Shown: one piece after another, positions 9,480 to 17,715 of the stretch
Position numbering within the stretch: the stretch's first letter is position 1
How the letters are laid out: every line of letters begins with the position of its first letter
DNA from: Magnetococcales bacterium
Lineage (GTDB): Bacteria > Pseudomonadota > Magnetococcia > Magnetococcales > Magnetaquicoccaceae
Length of the DNA stretch: 38,584 nucleotides
Assembly (NCBI GenBank): GCA_015231775.1
Contig: JADGAY010000016.1
Location: 1-38,584 of the forward strand
Reading direction: 5' to 3'
Program-made: the position numbers and the translations under genes
Notes under the pieces: model-generated
What the model was told of the DNA's origin: nothing
The model's database searches: none
The model's input: the letters and a program-made list of their open reading frames with translations, nothing else

Positions 9480-9869
9480 TCAGTTCAGATGGGGGGCGAG
9501 GTCTACCGCGTCGGTCTGGGTGGCGGCAAGGTGTGGCTCGGCGTGGCGTGGATAGACTCCGGAGCGCAGAAACAGTTGAAACAGATCCGGCACCTGACGC
9601 AGACGGGGCGGGAAAGGGATCTCCTTGAGCGTGTTGAAGGTGTGCTCCACCGGGCCCGCGACGATGCCGCGCTTCTGGCCTTTCAGGATGCCGCGCCGGA
9701 TGAGCCGATTGTCCAACGACTCGGCATTCAGCAGGGGCTGCGCCCGCCACAGGGGTTGGATCTCCCGTTGCTCGAAGAGATCCAGCAGATTGGGAGCCTT
9801 CGCGTTGAAAAAGGAGAGGGTGTCCCCTCCGCATCCGCCGCTCTGCATCCAATAGCGTGTGACTGGCAT
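9480..9869 (-). CDS. 129-residue ORF with N-terminal resemblance to [NiFe]-hydrogenase small subunit
   Basis: The first 40 or so residues, including 'YWMQSGGCGGDTLSFFNA' and 'EIQPLWR', resemble the N terminus of [NiFe]-hydrogenase small subunits. There, C-G-G-D/C-T-x-S holds a ligand of the proximal FeS cluster and is followed by 'I..LWHPSL'. After residue 45 the match is lost or very degenerate, and the protein is far shorter than the usual 270-370 residues. The large subunit is absent. AGGA lies about 11 nt before the ATG. The ORF ends 24 nt before the HA-repeat gene on the same strand and in the same frame, so the two are probably co-transcribed. It could be a hydrogenase remnant, a small protein that kept one cluster-binding fold, or chance similarity. 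Confidence 0.5.
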   Translation of the reverse strand: MPVTRYWMQSGGCGGDTLSFFNAKAPNLLDLFEQREIQPLWRAQPLLNAESLDNRLIRRGILKGQKRGIVAGPVEHTFNTLKEIPFPPRLRQVPDLFQLFLRSGVYPRHAEPHLAATQTDAVDLAPHLN

Positions 9870-9916
9870 GCCGTTTTATTCCTGGGGAGATAAAATCAGT
9901 GAATGATCACGGTGCC

Positions 9917-9946
9917 ATGATGCGCTTTTCGAGGCGGAAAAGTCAA
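9917..9946 (-). promoter_or_regulatory. possible promoter of the 129-residue/HA-repeat operon
   Basis: On the minus strand, TTGACT (9941-9946) and CATCAT (9917-9922) are separated by 18 nt, about 50 nt before the ATG at 9869. The -10 is weak. The rest of the gene-free stretch 9870-10092 shows nothing else I can name. Confidence 0.35.
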
Positions 9947-10092
9947 AGAGAACCTCATGATGCCAGGTCGAGAATGGGGTGGGGGGGGTGAATCGAGCCG
10001 GTGTTCTTCGTGGGATTCCACAGATCGCGGGTGGATGCGGGGATGGCGTCTCCAGAGTGGGACGCGTGGGCGGTGCTGGTGGGGACAAAAGA

Positions 10093-10137
10093 AAACGCGC
10101 AAGCGTCCGGTCGATGTCGAGGGGCGCTTGCGCGTTT
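10093..10137 (-). terminator. intrinsic terminator of the 83-residue gene
   Basis: A perfect 13-bp inverted repeat (10093-10105 and 10125-10137, arm AAACGCGCAAGCG) has a 19-nt loop. On the minus strand the stem ends in TTT and continues TTCTTTTG, giving a T-rich tail. It lies 36 nt after the stop of the small minus-strand gene. Confidence 0.75.
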
Positions 10138-10172
10138 ATTTGTTAACGGTAGTCACGGCAACTCCATCCGGG

Positions 10173-10424
10173 TCAACCGAAGAGCAGGCCGGGCCGCTGG
10201 TGGGCGTCGAGAAAACCGGTTTCCATCTCGCCGATCAGCATTTCGCTCAACTCCTGGGCAATGCCGAGTTCCGGGATCCCCTCGATCACGCAGTCGCCGA
10301 CCTGCGGATGATCGTTGTGGCAGATGCTGTAGCCGTTGTCACCCAGGGCGATGTGGACATGATCGCGCGCTCCTTGATAGAGCTTGTGGAGATCTTGCGC
10401 GAAGGTTTGGTAGGTAGCGTTCAT
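10173..10424 (-). CDS. small hypothetical acidic protein, 83 residues
   Basis: The family is not recognised. A strong ribosome binding site (AAGGAGA) precedes the ATG at 10424 and a good terminator follows the stop, so it is very likely a real single-gene unit. The protein is soluble and acidic. It has two Cys residues ('YSICHNDHP' and 'GDCVIEG'), several His residues in the first half, and a helical second half ('ELGIAQELSEMLIGEMETGF'). The His/Cys pattern could bind a metal, but this is only a guess. Confidence 0.7.
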   Translation of the reverse strand: MNATYQTFAQDLHKLYQGARDHVHIALGDNGYSICHNDHPQVGDCVIEGIPELGIAQELSEMLIGEMETGFLDAHQRPGLLFG

Positions 10425-10678
10425 GGTTGTGTCTCCTTGTCAGGTAGCGTGCATTCAGACCTTGTGGCATGTTCCCGATAAGCGGTCCCTTGGATGCGCT
10501 TTGCCTCATGCCCCTGGTTTGACGGTTGGGGCATTTTTCGAGACGGTGTTTCGACTCTTCCTGGATGGGTTGAGGGTTGATATGAATGGACGCTTATTCA
10601 TGCTTCACGTTCTGAATCGGTCTTATTTTGTCAGCTTGTTTAATAGGTATGACACCACAGCCTGCGAAAAGTTGCAAC
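10425..10678. other. gene-free stretch with no recognised signal
   Basis: The stretch lies between the 83-residue gene and the dapB terminator. A plus-strand open frame crosses it (10423-10740), but it has no family resemblance, no ribosome binding site and runs through the terminator, so I do not call it a gene. The promoter of the 83-residue gene must lie in its left part. Confidence 0.4.
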
Positions 10679-10707
10679 AAAAAAACGCGGCCCAGTGGGC
10701 CGCGTTT
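10679..10707 (-). terminator. intrinsic terminator of dapB
   Basis: An 11-bp perfect stem (10683-10693 and 10697-10707) has a 3-nt loop. On the minus strand it ends in a run of seven Ts (complement of A 10679-10685), 30 nt after the dapB stop. Confidence 0.88.
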
Positions 10708-10736
10708 GAAAATCCATTTCAAAACAACGCATTGCC

Positions 10737-11642
<906 letters not shown>

Positions 11643-11752
11643 TCAGCTTGCAAGATTGCTTGCCGGAAGGCAAGGGGTGTTGCCGGAATGGTTGCCAAAC
11701 GGCAGCGCCTGTTGCAAACAGGTTTGATGAGTCGAACAGAAGCGGCTTGCAT

Positions 11753-11766
11753 GATTCCATGGAATC
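11753..11766. promoter_or_regulatory. 14-bp palindrome upstream of the antitoxin, possible operator
   Basis: The perfect palindrome GATTCCATGGAATC lies 75 nt before the antitoxin start. Phd/YefM antitoxins usually repress their own promoter by binding palindromes, so this is a reasonable operator candidate. Confidence 0.45.
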
Positions 11767-11782
11767 GGACTAAACTTAGTCC
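11767..11782. promoter_or_regulatory. 16-bp inverted repeat next to the first palindrome, possible second operator
   Basis: GGACTAA-AC-TTAGTCC (7-bp arms, 2-nt spacer) directly abuts the 14-bp palindrome. Its right arm runs into the first unit of the pentanucleotide repeat. Confidence 0.45.
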
Positions 11783-11817
11783 AGTCCAGTCCAGTCCAGT
11801 CCAGTCCAGTCCAGTCC
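11778..11817. repeat. pentanucleotide tandem repeat, eight copies of AGTCC
   Basis: There are eight perfect AGTCC units over 40 bp, ending 24 bp before the antitoxin ATG. Simple repeats of this kind change copy number by polymerase slippage. Because it lies in the promoter or leader of the toxin-antitoxin pair, each copy changes spacing by half a helical turn. Confidence 0.95.
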
Positions 11818-11841
11818 ATCCATGATAAACAGGAGACGCCC

Positions 11842-12084
11842 ATGCAGACCATCAACATCCATGAAACCAAAACCCATCTCTCACGGTTCGTGGACCGGGT
11901 GGCCACCGGGGAGGAGATCATCATCGCCCGTGCCGGAAAGCCCGTGGCACGATTGATCTCCTTGGATATCCCCCAAGAACGCCCGCGCACCCTGGGACTT
12001 GGCAAGGGCAAGTTCACCCTGCCCGACAGTTTCGACAGCCTGCATGCGGACGAGATTCAGGCCATGTTCGAGCAGGGGGCGTAA
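11842..12084 (+). CDS. Phd/YefM-family antitoxin
   Basis: This 80-residue protein has the Phd/YefM DNA-binding N-terminal fold: 'INIHETKTHLSRFVDRVATGEEIIIARAGKPVARLI' as separate strand-helix elements, a family hallmark. The C-terminal tail, ending 'LHADEIQAMFEQGA', would wrap the toxin. It has an AGGAGA-type ribosome binding site and is followed 3 nt later by the PIN toxin. It would neutralise the toxin and bind the upstream palindromes. The gene runs opposite to dapB and dnaJ. Confidence 0.92.
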   Translation: MQTINIHETKTHLSRFVDRVATGEEIIIARAGKPVARLISLDIPQERPRTLGLGKGKFTLPDSFDSLHADEIQAMFEQGA

Positions 12085-12087
12085 CCC

Positions 12088-12495
12088 ATGTCCCGGCGAG
12101 TCTATCTGCTGGATACGAATATCCTGCTGACTGCGCTCATCGCACCGGAGCGTTTGCCTGCCGAAGTGCGGACCTGGTTGAGCCAGCCACGTAACGACGT
12201 GTTTTTTAGCGCGGCCAGCATCTGGGAGATCGCCATCAAGTGCTCATTGCAGCGGGAGGGATTCACCTTTCGGCCCGAGGAGATCCACGCACTGGCCCTG
12301 GAGACCGGTTTTACCGAACTGGCCATCCAGAGCGATCACGGCTATCCCATCGCCACCATGCCCTGGCACCATCGCGACCCGTTCGACCGGATGCTGGTGG
12401 CTCAGGCCCAATCCCTTCCCGCCCATCTGTTGACCACCGATTCGGTATTGAAGCGGTACTCCGAACTGGTGGTCGTGGTGGGTTTGGTGGCTTGA
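12088..12495 (+). CDS. vapC: PIN-domain (VapC-type) toxin ribonuclease
   Basis: This 135-residue PIN-domain RNase is the toxin partner of the preceding antitoxin. Acidic residues expected to bind Mg are present: D9 in 'LLDTN', E46 in 'SIWEIAIK', D99 in 'DPFDRML' and D117 in 'LLTTDSV'. All four look intact, so the toxin should be active. VapC toxins cleave tRNAs or rRNA; the target cannot be told here. Only 3 nt separate it from the antitoxin stop. Confidence 0.93.
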   Translation: MSRRVYLLDTNILLTALIAPERLPAEVRTWLSQPRNDVFFSAASIWEIAIKCSLQREGFTFRPEEIHALALETGFTELAIQSDHGYPIATMPWHHRDPFDRMLVAQAQSLPAHLLTTDSVLKRYSELVVVVGLVA

Positions 12496-12500
12496 TCCAG

Positions 12501-12547
12501 CATCCCTCCGGGCCAGCGCGGCACGGAGGGATGGGAAGATTTTATTT
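12501..12547 (+). terminator. probable terminator between vapC and dnaJ
   Basis: A 10-bp perfect stem (CATCCCTCCG 12501-12510, CGGAGGGATG 12524-12533) with a 13-nt loop is followed 6 nt later by TTTTATTT. It lies just after the vapC stop and between convergent genes. Confidence 0.6.
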
Positions 12548-12594
12548 GGCAAGGGGCCAGGCGAGCGATCCGGCTTGGCCGACACTGGGGAAGG

Positions 12595-13752
12595 TCACTT
12601 CGAGGACATCTTGTCCAGGAACTCTTTGACCTTGTCGAGGAAGGAGTGGGATTCGGGTTGCGACTCCTGATTGGATAGCTCCTCGAACTCCTGCAACAGC
12701 TCTTTTTGACGCTTGGTCAAGGTGACCGGCGTCTCGACCCGCACCTCCACCACCAGATCGCCGAAGACGCCGGGACGGTTGAGATGGGGCAGCCCCTTGC
12801 CGCGCAACGCCAGACGCTTGCCGGTCTGCACGCCGGGGGGCAGGGTGACGATGGCCCGACCCACCAGGGTCGGCACCTCCAGCTTGCCGCCCAGGGCCGC
12901 TTGCGGGAAGGTGATCGGCGCGTGACAGAGGATGTCCGGGCCGAACCGCTCGAAGATCGGATGGGGGGCCACGTCGATGATGATGTAGAGATCCCCGGAC
13001 GGGCCTCCCAGGGGGCCGGCGCCACCCTCGCCGGTGAGGCGGATGCGGGTGCCGGTCTCCACGCCGGGCGGGATCTTGACCGTGAGGGTCTTTTCGGAAC
13101 GTTGCCGTCCCTGGCCCTGACATTCGCCGCACGGGTTGCGGATGATGCGTCCCTGGCCGCGACAGTTCGGACAGGGACGGGAGATGGAGAAGAACCCCTG
13201 CTGGGTGCGCACCTGACCGGAGCCGCCGCACGAGCCGCAGGTCTCCGGACCGCTGCCCGGACGGGAGCCCGATCCGCGACAGGTTTCGCAGCGCACGATC
13301 GAGGGGATGCGGATCCGCTCGCTGGCGCCATGCATGACCGTCTCCAAGGTGACGGTCATGTCGTAGCGGAAATCCTCGCCCTTTTGGGGTCCGCCGCGGC
13401 CACCGCCGCGGCCACCACCCCCACCGCCGAAGATGTCGCCGAAGAACTCCTCGAAGATATCCCCGAAACCGCCGCCGCCAAAGCCGGACGGATCCCCGGA
13501 GAAGCCGCCACCGCCGCCGCCCGCCGACTGGTTGAGTCCGGCGTGGCCGTACTGGTCGTAGATGGCGCGCTTTTTCGGATCTTTCAACACCTCGTAGGCG
13601 CCATTGACCTCCTTGAATTTGGACTCGGCCACCTTGTCACCTGGATTGCGATCCGGGTGGAGTTCCATGGCCAAGGCCCGGTAGGCCTTCTTGATGGCGG
13701 CGTCCGAGGCATCCTTGGGAACGCCGAGGAGTTCGTAGAGGTCTTTGGACAT
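12595..13752 (-). CDS. dnaJ: chaperone DnaJ (Hsp40)
   Basis: DnaJ is the Hsp40 co-chaperone that delivers substrates to DnaK and stimulates its ATPase. The 385-residue length is normal. The J domain has HPD in '[10 protein letters not shown]' near residue 33. A long Gly/Phe-rich linker is followed by four zinc repeats of the CxxCxGxG type ([32 protein letters not shown]). The substrate-binding C-terminal domains end at 'DKMSSK'. The ATG overlaps the last base of the dnaK stop (TAATG), so translation is coupled to dnaK. Confidence 0.98.
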   Translation of the reverse strand: MSKDLYELLGVPKDASDAAIKKAYRALAMELHPDRNPGDKVAESKFKEVNGAYEVLKDPKKRAIYDQYGHAGLNQSAGGGGGGFSGDPSGFGGGGFGDIFEEFFGDIFGGGGGGRGGGRGGPQKGEDFRYDMTVTLETVMHGASERIRIPSIVRCETCRGSGSRPGSGPETCGSCGGSGQVRTQQGFFSISRPCPNCRGQGRIIRNPCGECQGQGRQRSEKTLTVKIPPGVETGTRIRLTGEGGAGPLGGPSGDLYIIIDVAPHPIFERFGPDILCHAPITFPQAALGGKLEVPTLVGRAIVTLPPGVQTGKRLALRGKGLPHLNRPGVFGDLVVEVRVETPVTLTKRQKELLQEFEELSNQESQPESHSFLDKVKEFLDKMSSK

Positions 13753-15698
13753 TACTTACCGTCTTTATCGGTCTTGACTTCCTCGTAATCGGCATCGACC
13801 ACATCGTCGTGTTTGCCGCCATGGCCCTCTTGCTTACCGGTCGCGTGGGGATCGGCGCCGAAACCTTCCGCGCCGGCACCCGCCTGGGCCTCCTGACTCT
13901 CCTTGTACACCGCCTCACCCAGTTTGAGCGAGGCTTCCATCAACGTCTGGGTGAGATTTTCGATTTTTTCCGCGTCATCGCCGTCGATGACCCCCTTCAG
14001 GGCGGCCACGGCATCCTCGATGGATTTCTTCACGCCGGCATCCACCTTGTCCCCATGCTCCTTCAAGGACTTCTCGGTGGAGTAGACCAGGGAGTCGGCA
14101 TGGTTGCGGGCATCGATCAGCTTGCGCTTCTTGGCGTCCTCGCTGGCGTGGGACTCGGCGTCACGCACCATCTTGTCGATCTCGTCCTGGGTCAGGCCGC
14201 CCGAGGCCTGGATCTTGATCGACTGTTCGCGACCGGTCCCCTTGTCCTTGGCCGACACATGGACCATGCCGTTGGCGTCGATGTCGAAGGTGACCTCGAT
14301 CTGCGGAATGCCGCGCGGGGCCGGCGGAATTCCCACCAGGTCGAATTGTCCCAAAAGCTTGTTGTCCGCGAACATGTCGCGCTCGCCCTGGGCCACGCGG
14401 ATGGTCACCGCCGACTGGCTGTCCGAGGCGGTCGAGAAGATCTGGGACTTGCGGGTCGGGACCGTGGTGTTCTTGTCGATGAGCTTGGTGAAGATGCCGC
14501 CCAGGGTTTCGATGCCCAGGGACAACGGGGTGACATCCAGCAGCAGGACATCCTTCACCTCGCCCTTGAGCACGCCGCCCTGGATCGCCGCGCCGATGGC
14601 CACGACTTCATCCGGGTTGACCCCCTTGTGAGGATCCTTGCCGAAGAACTCCGCCACCAGGCTCTGCACCTTGGGCATGCGGGTCATGCCACCCACCAGG
14701 ATCACCTCGTCCACTTCGCGGGTGGAGATGCCGGCATCCTTCAAGGCGATGCGACAGGGCTCGAGGGTGCGTTGCAGCAGGTCATCGACCAGGGATTCGA
14801 GCTTGGGGCGGGACATGCTGATGTTCAGATGCTTCGGACCGCTGGCATCCGCCGTGATGAAGGGGAGATTGATGTCGGTCTGGGTGCTGTTGGAAAGCTC
14901 GATCTTGGCCTTTTCGGCGGCCTCTTTCAACCGCTGGAGCGCCATGTTGTCCTGGCGCAGGTTGATGCCGGTCTCCTTCTGGAAGGTGTCGGCCAGATAC
15001 TGGATGATGGCGTGGTCGAAATCCTCGCCCCCCAGGAAGGTGTCACCGTTGGTCGATTTGACCTCGAAGACGCCATCGCCGATGTCGAGGATCGAGATGT
15101 CGAAGGTGCCGCCGCCCAGGTCGTAGACCGCGATGGTCTGGCTCCCCTTCTTGTCGAGACCGTAGGCGAGGGCCGCCGCGGTGGGCTCGTTGATGATGCG
15201 CAGCACGTTGAGACCGGCGATGCGACCGGCATCCTTGGTGGCCTGGCGCTGGGCATCGTTGAAGTAGGCGGGTACGGTGACCACCGCGTCCGTCACCTTT
15301 TCCCCCAGATAATCCTCGGCGGTCTGCTTCATCTTTTGCAGAATCATGGCCGAGATCTCCGAGGGACTCATTTTTTTGTCCCCGCAGCGCACCCAGGCGT
15401 CGCCGTTGTCGGCCTTGATGATCTCATACGAGACCAGTTTCTGATCGCGACGGGTGGTGGGATCCTCGAAACGCCGTCCGATCAGTCGCTTGATGGCGAA
15501 GAGGGTGTTTTTGGGGTTGGTGACCGCCTGACGCTTGGCCGATTGGCCGACCAGACGCTCGTTGCTCGAGGTGAAGGCGACCATGGACGGCGTGGTGCGG
15601 CTGCCCTCGCTGTTCTCGATCACCTTGGGGTCTCCCCCTTCCATGATGGCCACGCAGGAATTGGTGGTACCCAGATCAATACCGATGACTTTGCCCAT
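13752..15698 (-). CDS. dnaK: chaperone DnaK (Hsp70)
   Basis: This Hsp70 chaperone has 648 residues. It shows the phosphate-binding motifs 'GIDLGTTNS' and '[10 protein letters not shown]', the linker region '[17 protein letters not shown]', and the C-terminal tail 'VVDADYEEV' typical of proteobacterial DnaK. The open frame extends to 15926, but the ATG at 15698 has a GAGGAA ribosome binding site and matches the family N terminus. A heat-shock-type promoter and a hairpin lie just upstream, so it appears to have its own promoter rather than depend on grpE. Confidence 0.98.
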   Translation of the reverse strand: MGKVIGIDLGTTNSCVAIMEGGDPKVIENSEGSRTTPSMVAFTSSNERLVGQSAKRQAVTNPKNTLFAIKRLIGRRFEDPTTRRDQKLVSYEIIKADNGDAWVRCGDKKMSPSEISAMILQKMKQTAEDYLGEKVTDAVVTVPAYFNDAQRQATKDAGRIAGLNVLRIINEPTAAALAYGLDKKGSQTIAVYDLGGGTFDISILDIGDGVFEVKSTNGDTFLGGEDFDHAIIQYLADTFQKETGINLRQDNMALQRLKEAAEKAKIELSNSTQTDINLPFITADASGPKHLNISMSRPKLESLVDDLLQRTLEPCRIALKDAGISTREVDEVILVGGMTRMPKVQSLVAEFFGKDPHKGVNPDEVVAIGAAIQGGVLKGEVKDVLLLDVTPLSLGIETLGGIFTKLIDKNTTVPTRKSQIFSTASDSQSAVTIRVAQGERDMFADNKLLGQFDLVGIPPAPRGIPQIEVTFDIDANGMVHVSAKDKGTGREQSIKIQASGGLTQDEIDKMVRDAESHASEDAKKRKLIDARNHADSLVYSTEKSLKEHGDKVDAGVKKSIEDAVAALKGVIDGDDAEKIENLTQTLMEASLKLGEAVYKESQEAQAGAGAEGFGADPHATGKQEGHGGKHDDVVDADYEEVKTDKDGK

Positions 15699-15754
15699 GT
15701 TCGAATTTCCTCGTTTTAAGCCGTGTGGCGATGCATTTTTATATTTCAGTTTCA

Positions 15755-15783
15755 GGAATCCGCTTTTTGCGCACGCGGATTCC
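15755..15783 (-). promoter_or_regulatory. hairpin at the 5' end of the dnaK leader
   Basis: Perfect 9-bp arms (GGAATCCGC 15755-15763, GCGGATTCC 15775-15783) enclose 11 nt. It lies 7 nt downstream of the predicted -10, so it would form at the very 5' end of the dnaK mRNA or act as an operator. Its sequence is not the CIRCE element. Confidence 0.55.
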
Positions 15784-15790
15784 GAGCTTG

Positions 15791-15819
15791 ATATGGGAAT
15801 GGTCCGGCGTGTTGTCAAG
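15791..15819 (-). promoter_or_regulatory. sigma-32-like promoter of dnaK
   Basis: On the minus strand, CTTGACA (15813-15819) and TCCCATAT (complement of 15791-15798) are 14 nt apart. This is close to the sigma-32 consensus CTTGAAA and CCCCATnT. The leader would be about 85 nt. Confidence 0.6.
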
Positions 15820-15962
15820 AGCGTCGCGATCAAGAATTCCCGGACCGTGGATTCGCATGGCATGACCAGGATGCGCTCCTTGTGGTTTGGATCACGTGCA
15901 TGAAACGCTTCCAGAGTCACCATCACCCGAAGTGCTTTTTTGCGAACATTTCACGGTACAAG

Positions 15963-16142
15963 TCAGTCTTTCACGGGGTTGCTGGACGAAGATGAGCTTT
16001 GTGGGGGTTTGGTGGGCACCCCGGAGCCACCTTTGGGGGGATTGGATGGATTAACGATGCCTTTTGTGGGTTGGACACCGGATCGGATTGATGAAACAGA
16101 TGGATTGGTACGTAAAGTCGGATACGATGATTGGTTGTTCAT
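15963..16142 (-). CDS. 59-residue Pro/Ser/Gly-rich small protein downstream of the DUF6338-like gene
   Basis: I translated this ORF by hand: ATG at 16142, TGA at 15963-15965. The product starts 'MNNQSSYPTLRTNPSVSS' and ends with a Ser run and 'NPVKD'. It is rich in Pro, Ser, Asn and Gly and has no membrane segment, so it is probably disordered. The start lies 4 nt after the stop of the DUF6338-like gene, and AAGGGAGA at the end of that gene forms a strong ribosome binding site. This arrangement suggests a coupled two-gene unit. I do not recognise the family. Confidence 0.6.
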   Translation of the reverse strand: MNNQSSYPTLRTNPSVSSIRSGVQPTKGIVNPSNPPKGGSGVPTKPPQSSSSSSNPVKD

Positions 16143-16146
16143 GGCA

Positions 16147-16722
16147 CTATTCTCCCTTGAAGAACTCTATAGAAAAAATTTCTTTTCCAAGTACGACAAT
16201 TCCCGCGCTGCGCTCAACCTTTTTATCGAATTTACCATCTTCATCGAGTTTCCATACCTCCTCGAGATAGATCTGAGGTTCCGCTGGATATACGGTTGCA
16301 AACGATTGTTCGCTGTAGAGACCACCAATCTTTCTGCCGTCGGATAAGTGGATGATTACCCAATAACTGGCTTTTTTCTCAAAAATATGATCCCATGCGG
16401 TTGGTGTCAGATTTCTGATGTTTCTTGTAAAGACGTCGGAGCGCGTGAATTTGACCCAAAGATAGGCGGCTAATGCTGGAAAGAAAAACAGAAAAGCCAA
16501 CAGCCATAGAATGCTGATCGATGCAAAATTGATTTGGAAAAACAATATGATAAGGTAATAGATCGCAAAGAAGAATGCTGACAATCCAACGGCTTCGGGA
16601 ATCGTTTTTGTAAAATCACGACGTTCACCGGCTATCAAAAGATCGTAGACTTTGAATGAAACGAAACCGGGAACAAACAATAGAAGAAAGTATTGAATTG
16701 CTTGAGGAGCCCAGATGTTCAT
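16147..16722 (-). CDS. DUF6338-like membrane protein
   Basis: A 191-residue protein. The first two thirds hold three or four hydrophobic segments ('IQYFLLLFVPGFVSFKVYDLL', then about residues 47-65 and 67-88). The C-terminal soluble domain reads like a small beta domain ('YWVIIHLSDGRKIGGLY', 'IYLEEVWKLDEDGKF'). 'PGFVSFKVYDLL' near the N terminus fits DUF6338, whose function is unknown. The frame is open to 16827; the ATG at 16722 gives the natural start with the first membrane helix. The gene is clearly AT-richer than its neighbours and splits grpE from dnaK, which suggests horizontal acquisition. Confidence 0.75.
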   Translation of the reverse strand: MNIWAPQAIQYFLLLFVPGFVSFKVYDLLIAGERRDFTKTIPEAVGLSAFFFAIYYLIILFFQINFASISILWLLAFLFFFPALAAYLWVKFTRSDVFTRNIRNLTPTAWDHIFEKKASYWVIIHLSDGRKIGGLYSEQSFATVYPAEPQIYLEEVWKLDEDGKFDKKVERSAGIVVLGKEIFSIEFFKGE

Positions 16723-16837
16723 GAGAATTCCATGAGTAATTTGAATGACATTCAGGATGGACAGGTCTGATTGAAATACTGTTTCCCGTGGTCCGGTCCA
16801 GGATACGGGAAACAGAGACGTTGTCAAACAGAAAGGT

Positions 16838-17470
16838 CTAATTTCTGGAGATCCCCACCATGGACGGGCGCAGCAGGCGTTGATTCAACAGATATCCGGT
16901 TTGCAGCTCGCGCACCACCTGATCCGGGGCCACGTCCGGATCCTCGATCTGCATCACCGCCTGATGGAGATTGGGATCAAAGGGGGTGTTCAGGGCCTGG
17001 ATGCGGGTCACGCCATGTTTTTTCAGGGTGCTCTCCAGACCGCTGGCCACCATGCGCACCCCGTCGGTCAGGGCGGTGGCCAGAGGATCGTCGCTGGCCG
17101 GGATCGCCCCCAGGGCCCGCTCCAGATTGTCCGCCACCTGCAACAGATCCTTGGCGAACGATTCGATGGCGAACTGCCGCGCCTGCTGCATCTCCCGTTC
17201 GGTGCGCTGGCGTAGATTCTTCATGTCCGCCAGGGCGCGCAGGTAGTCGTTGCGATACTCCTCGGCCTTGGCCTGCGCCTGGATCAGCATCTCCATCGGC
17301 GAGATGTACCCCTCCGGCTTTTCGGAGGGCTCCGCACCCGCCTCGACGGCGGCTTCATCCATCTCGCCATCCGCGTCCGGGGTGATCGGGGAGGCCCCGC
17401 TGGCTGCGTCGAATCCGGCCTCTCCGTTGGCTGGGATCTCTTCCTGGTTTTGACTGATGTTGTTGCTCAT
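16838..17470 (-). CDS. grpE: nucleotide exchange factor GrpE
   Basis: GrpE releases ADP from DnaK. The protein has 210 residues from the ATG at 17470; a TTG at 17530 would add 20 residues and is less likely. An acidic, disordered N terminus is followed by a long helix ('AQAKAEEYRNDYLRALADMKNLRQRTERE' region). The C-terminal beta domain has 'GVTRIQALNTPFDPNLHQAV' and the end motif 'GYLLNQRLLRPSMVGIS'. It is on the same strand as dnaK but separated from it by the DUF6338-like gene and its small partner. Confidence 0.97.
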   Translation of the reverse strand: MSNNISQNQEEIPANGEAGFDAASGASPITPDADGEMDEAAVEAGAEPSEKPEGYISPMEMLIQAQAKAEEYRNDYLRALADMKNLRQRTEREMQQARQFAIESFAKDLLQVADNLERALGAIPASDDPLATALTDGVRMVASGLESTLKKHGVTRIQALNTPFDPNLHQAVMQIEDPDVAPDQVVRELQTGYLLNQRLLRPSMVGISRN

Positions 17471-17572
17471 GGTCGCGCTCGTTCCCGCTGGGGCTGAAAT
17501 GACGATGTGACGTGGGATGGACGATGCCAACCGGGGGTGTCGCCGGGTCGGTCTTCGCGGGCATCCTCCCTT

Positions 17573-17600
17573 CAGATAAGTCTCCTTGGGAAAAAGTCAA
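17573..17600 (-). promoter_or_regulatory. promoter of grpE
   Basis: On the minus strand, TTGACT (17595-17600) and CTTATCT (17574-17580), or TATCTG read as a sigma-70 -10, lie 14-16 nt apart, about 100 nt before the grpE ATG. CTTATCT fits the alphaproteobacterial heat-shock -10 pattern. Confidence 0.45.
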
Positions 17601-17715
17601 CCAGGAAGGCGGAAATTCTCCCTATTCACCCGGCACGCGCGCCATCGATTGCCCGGATGGGGGTTTGGGCCTATCATGTTTTGTTCCATTCATCCGTGTT
17701 CTTGAATGATCGGGC

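Noticed and set aside
9480-9482. TGA as a selenocysteine codon joining the 129-residue ORF and the HA-repeat gene
   Set aside because: I see no SECIS-like hairpin just after the TGA (it is followed by an A-rich stretch), and the surrounding residues do not match a selenoprotein site.
8283-9893. A 536-codon plus-strand open frame
   Set aside because: It runs antisense to the HA-repeat gene, has no family resemblance, and arises from high-GC codon bias of the real minus-strand gene.
13809-15719. A 636-codon plus-strand open frame
   Set aside because: It is the exact antisense shadow of dnaK.
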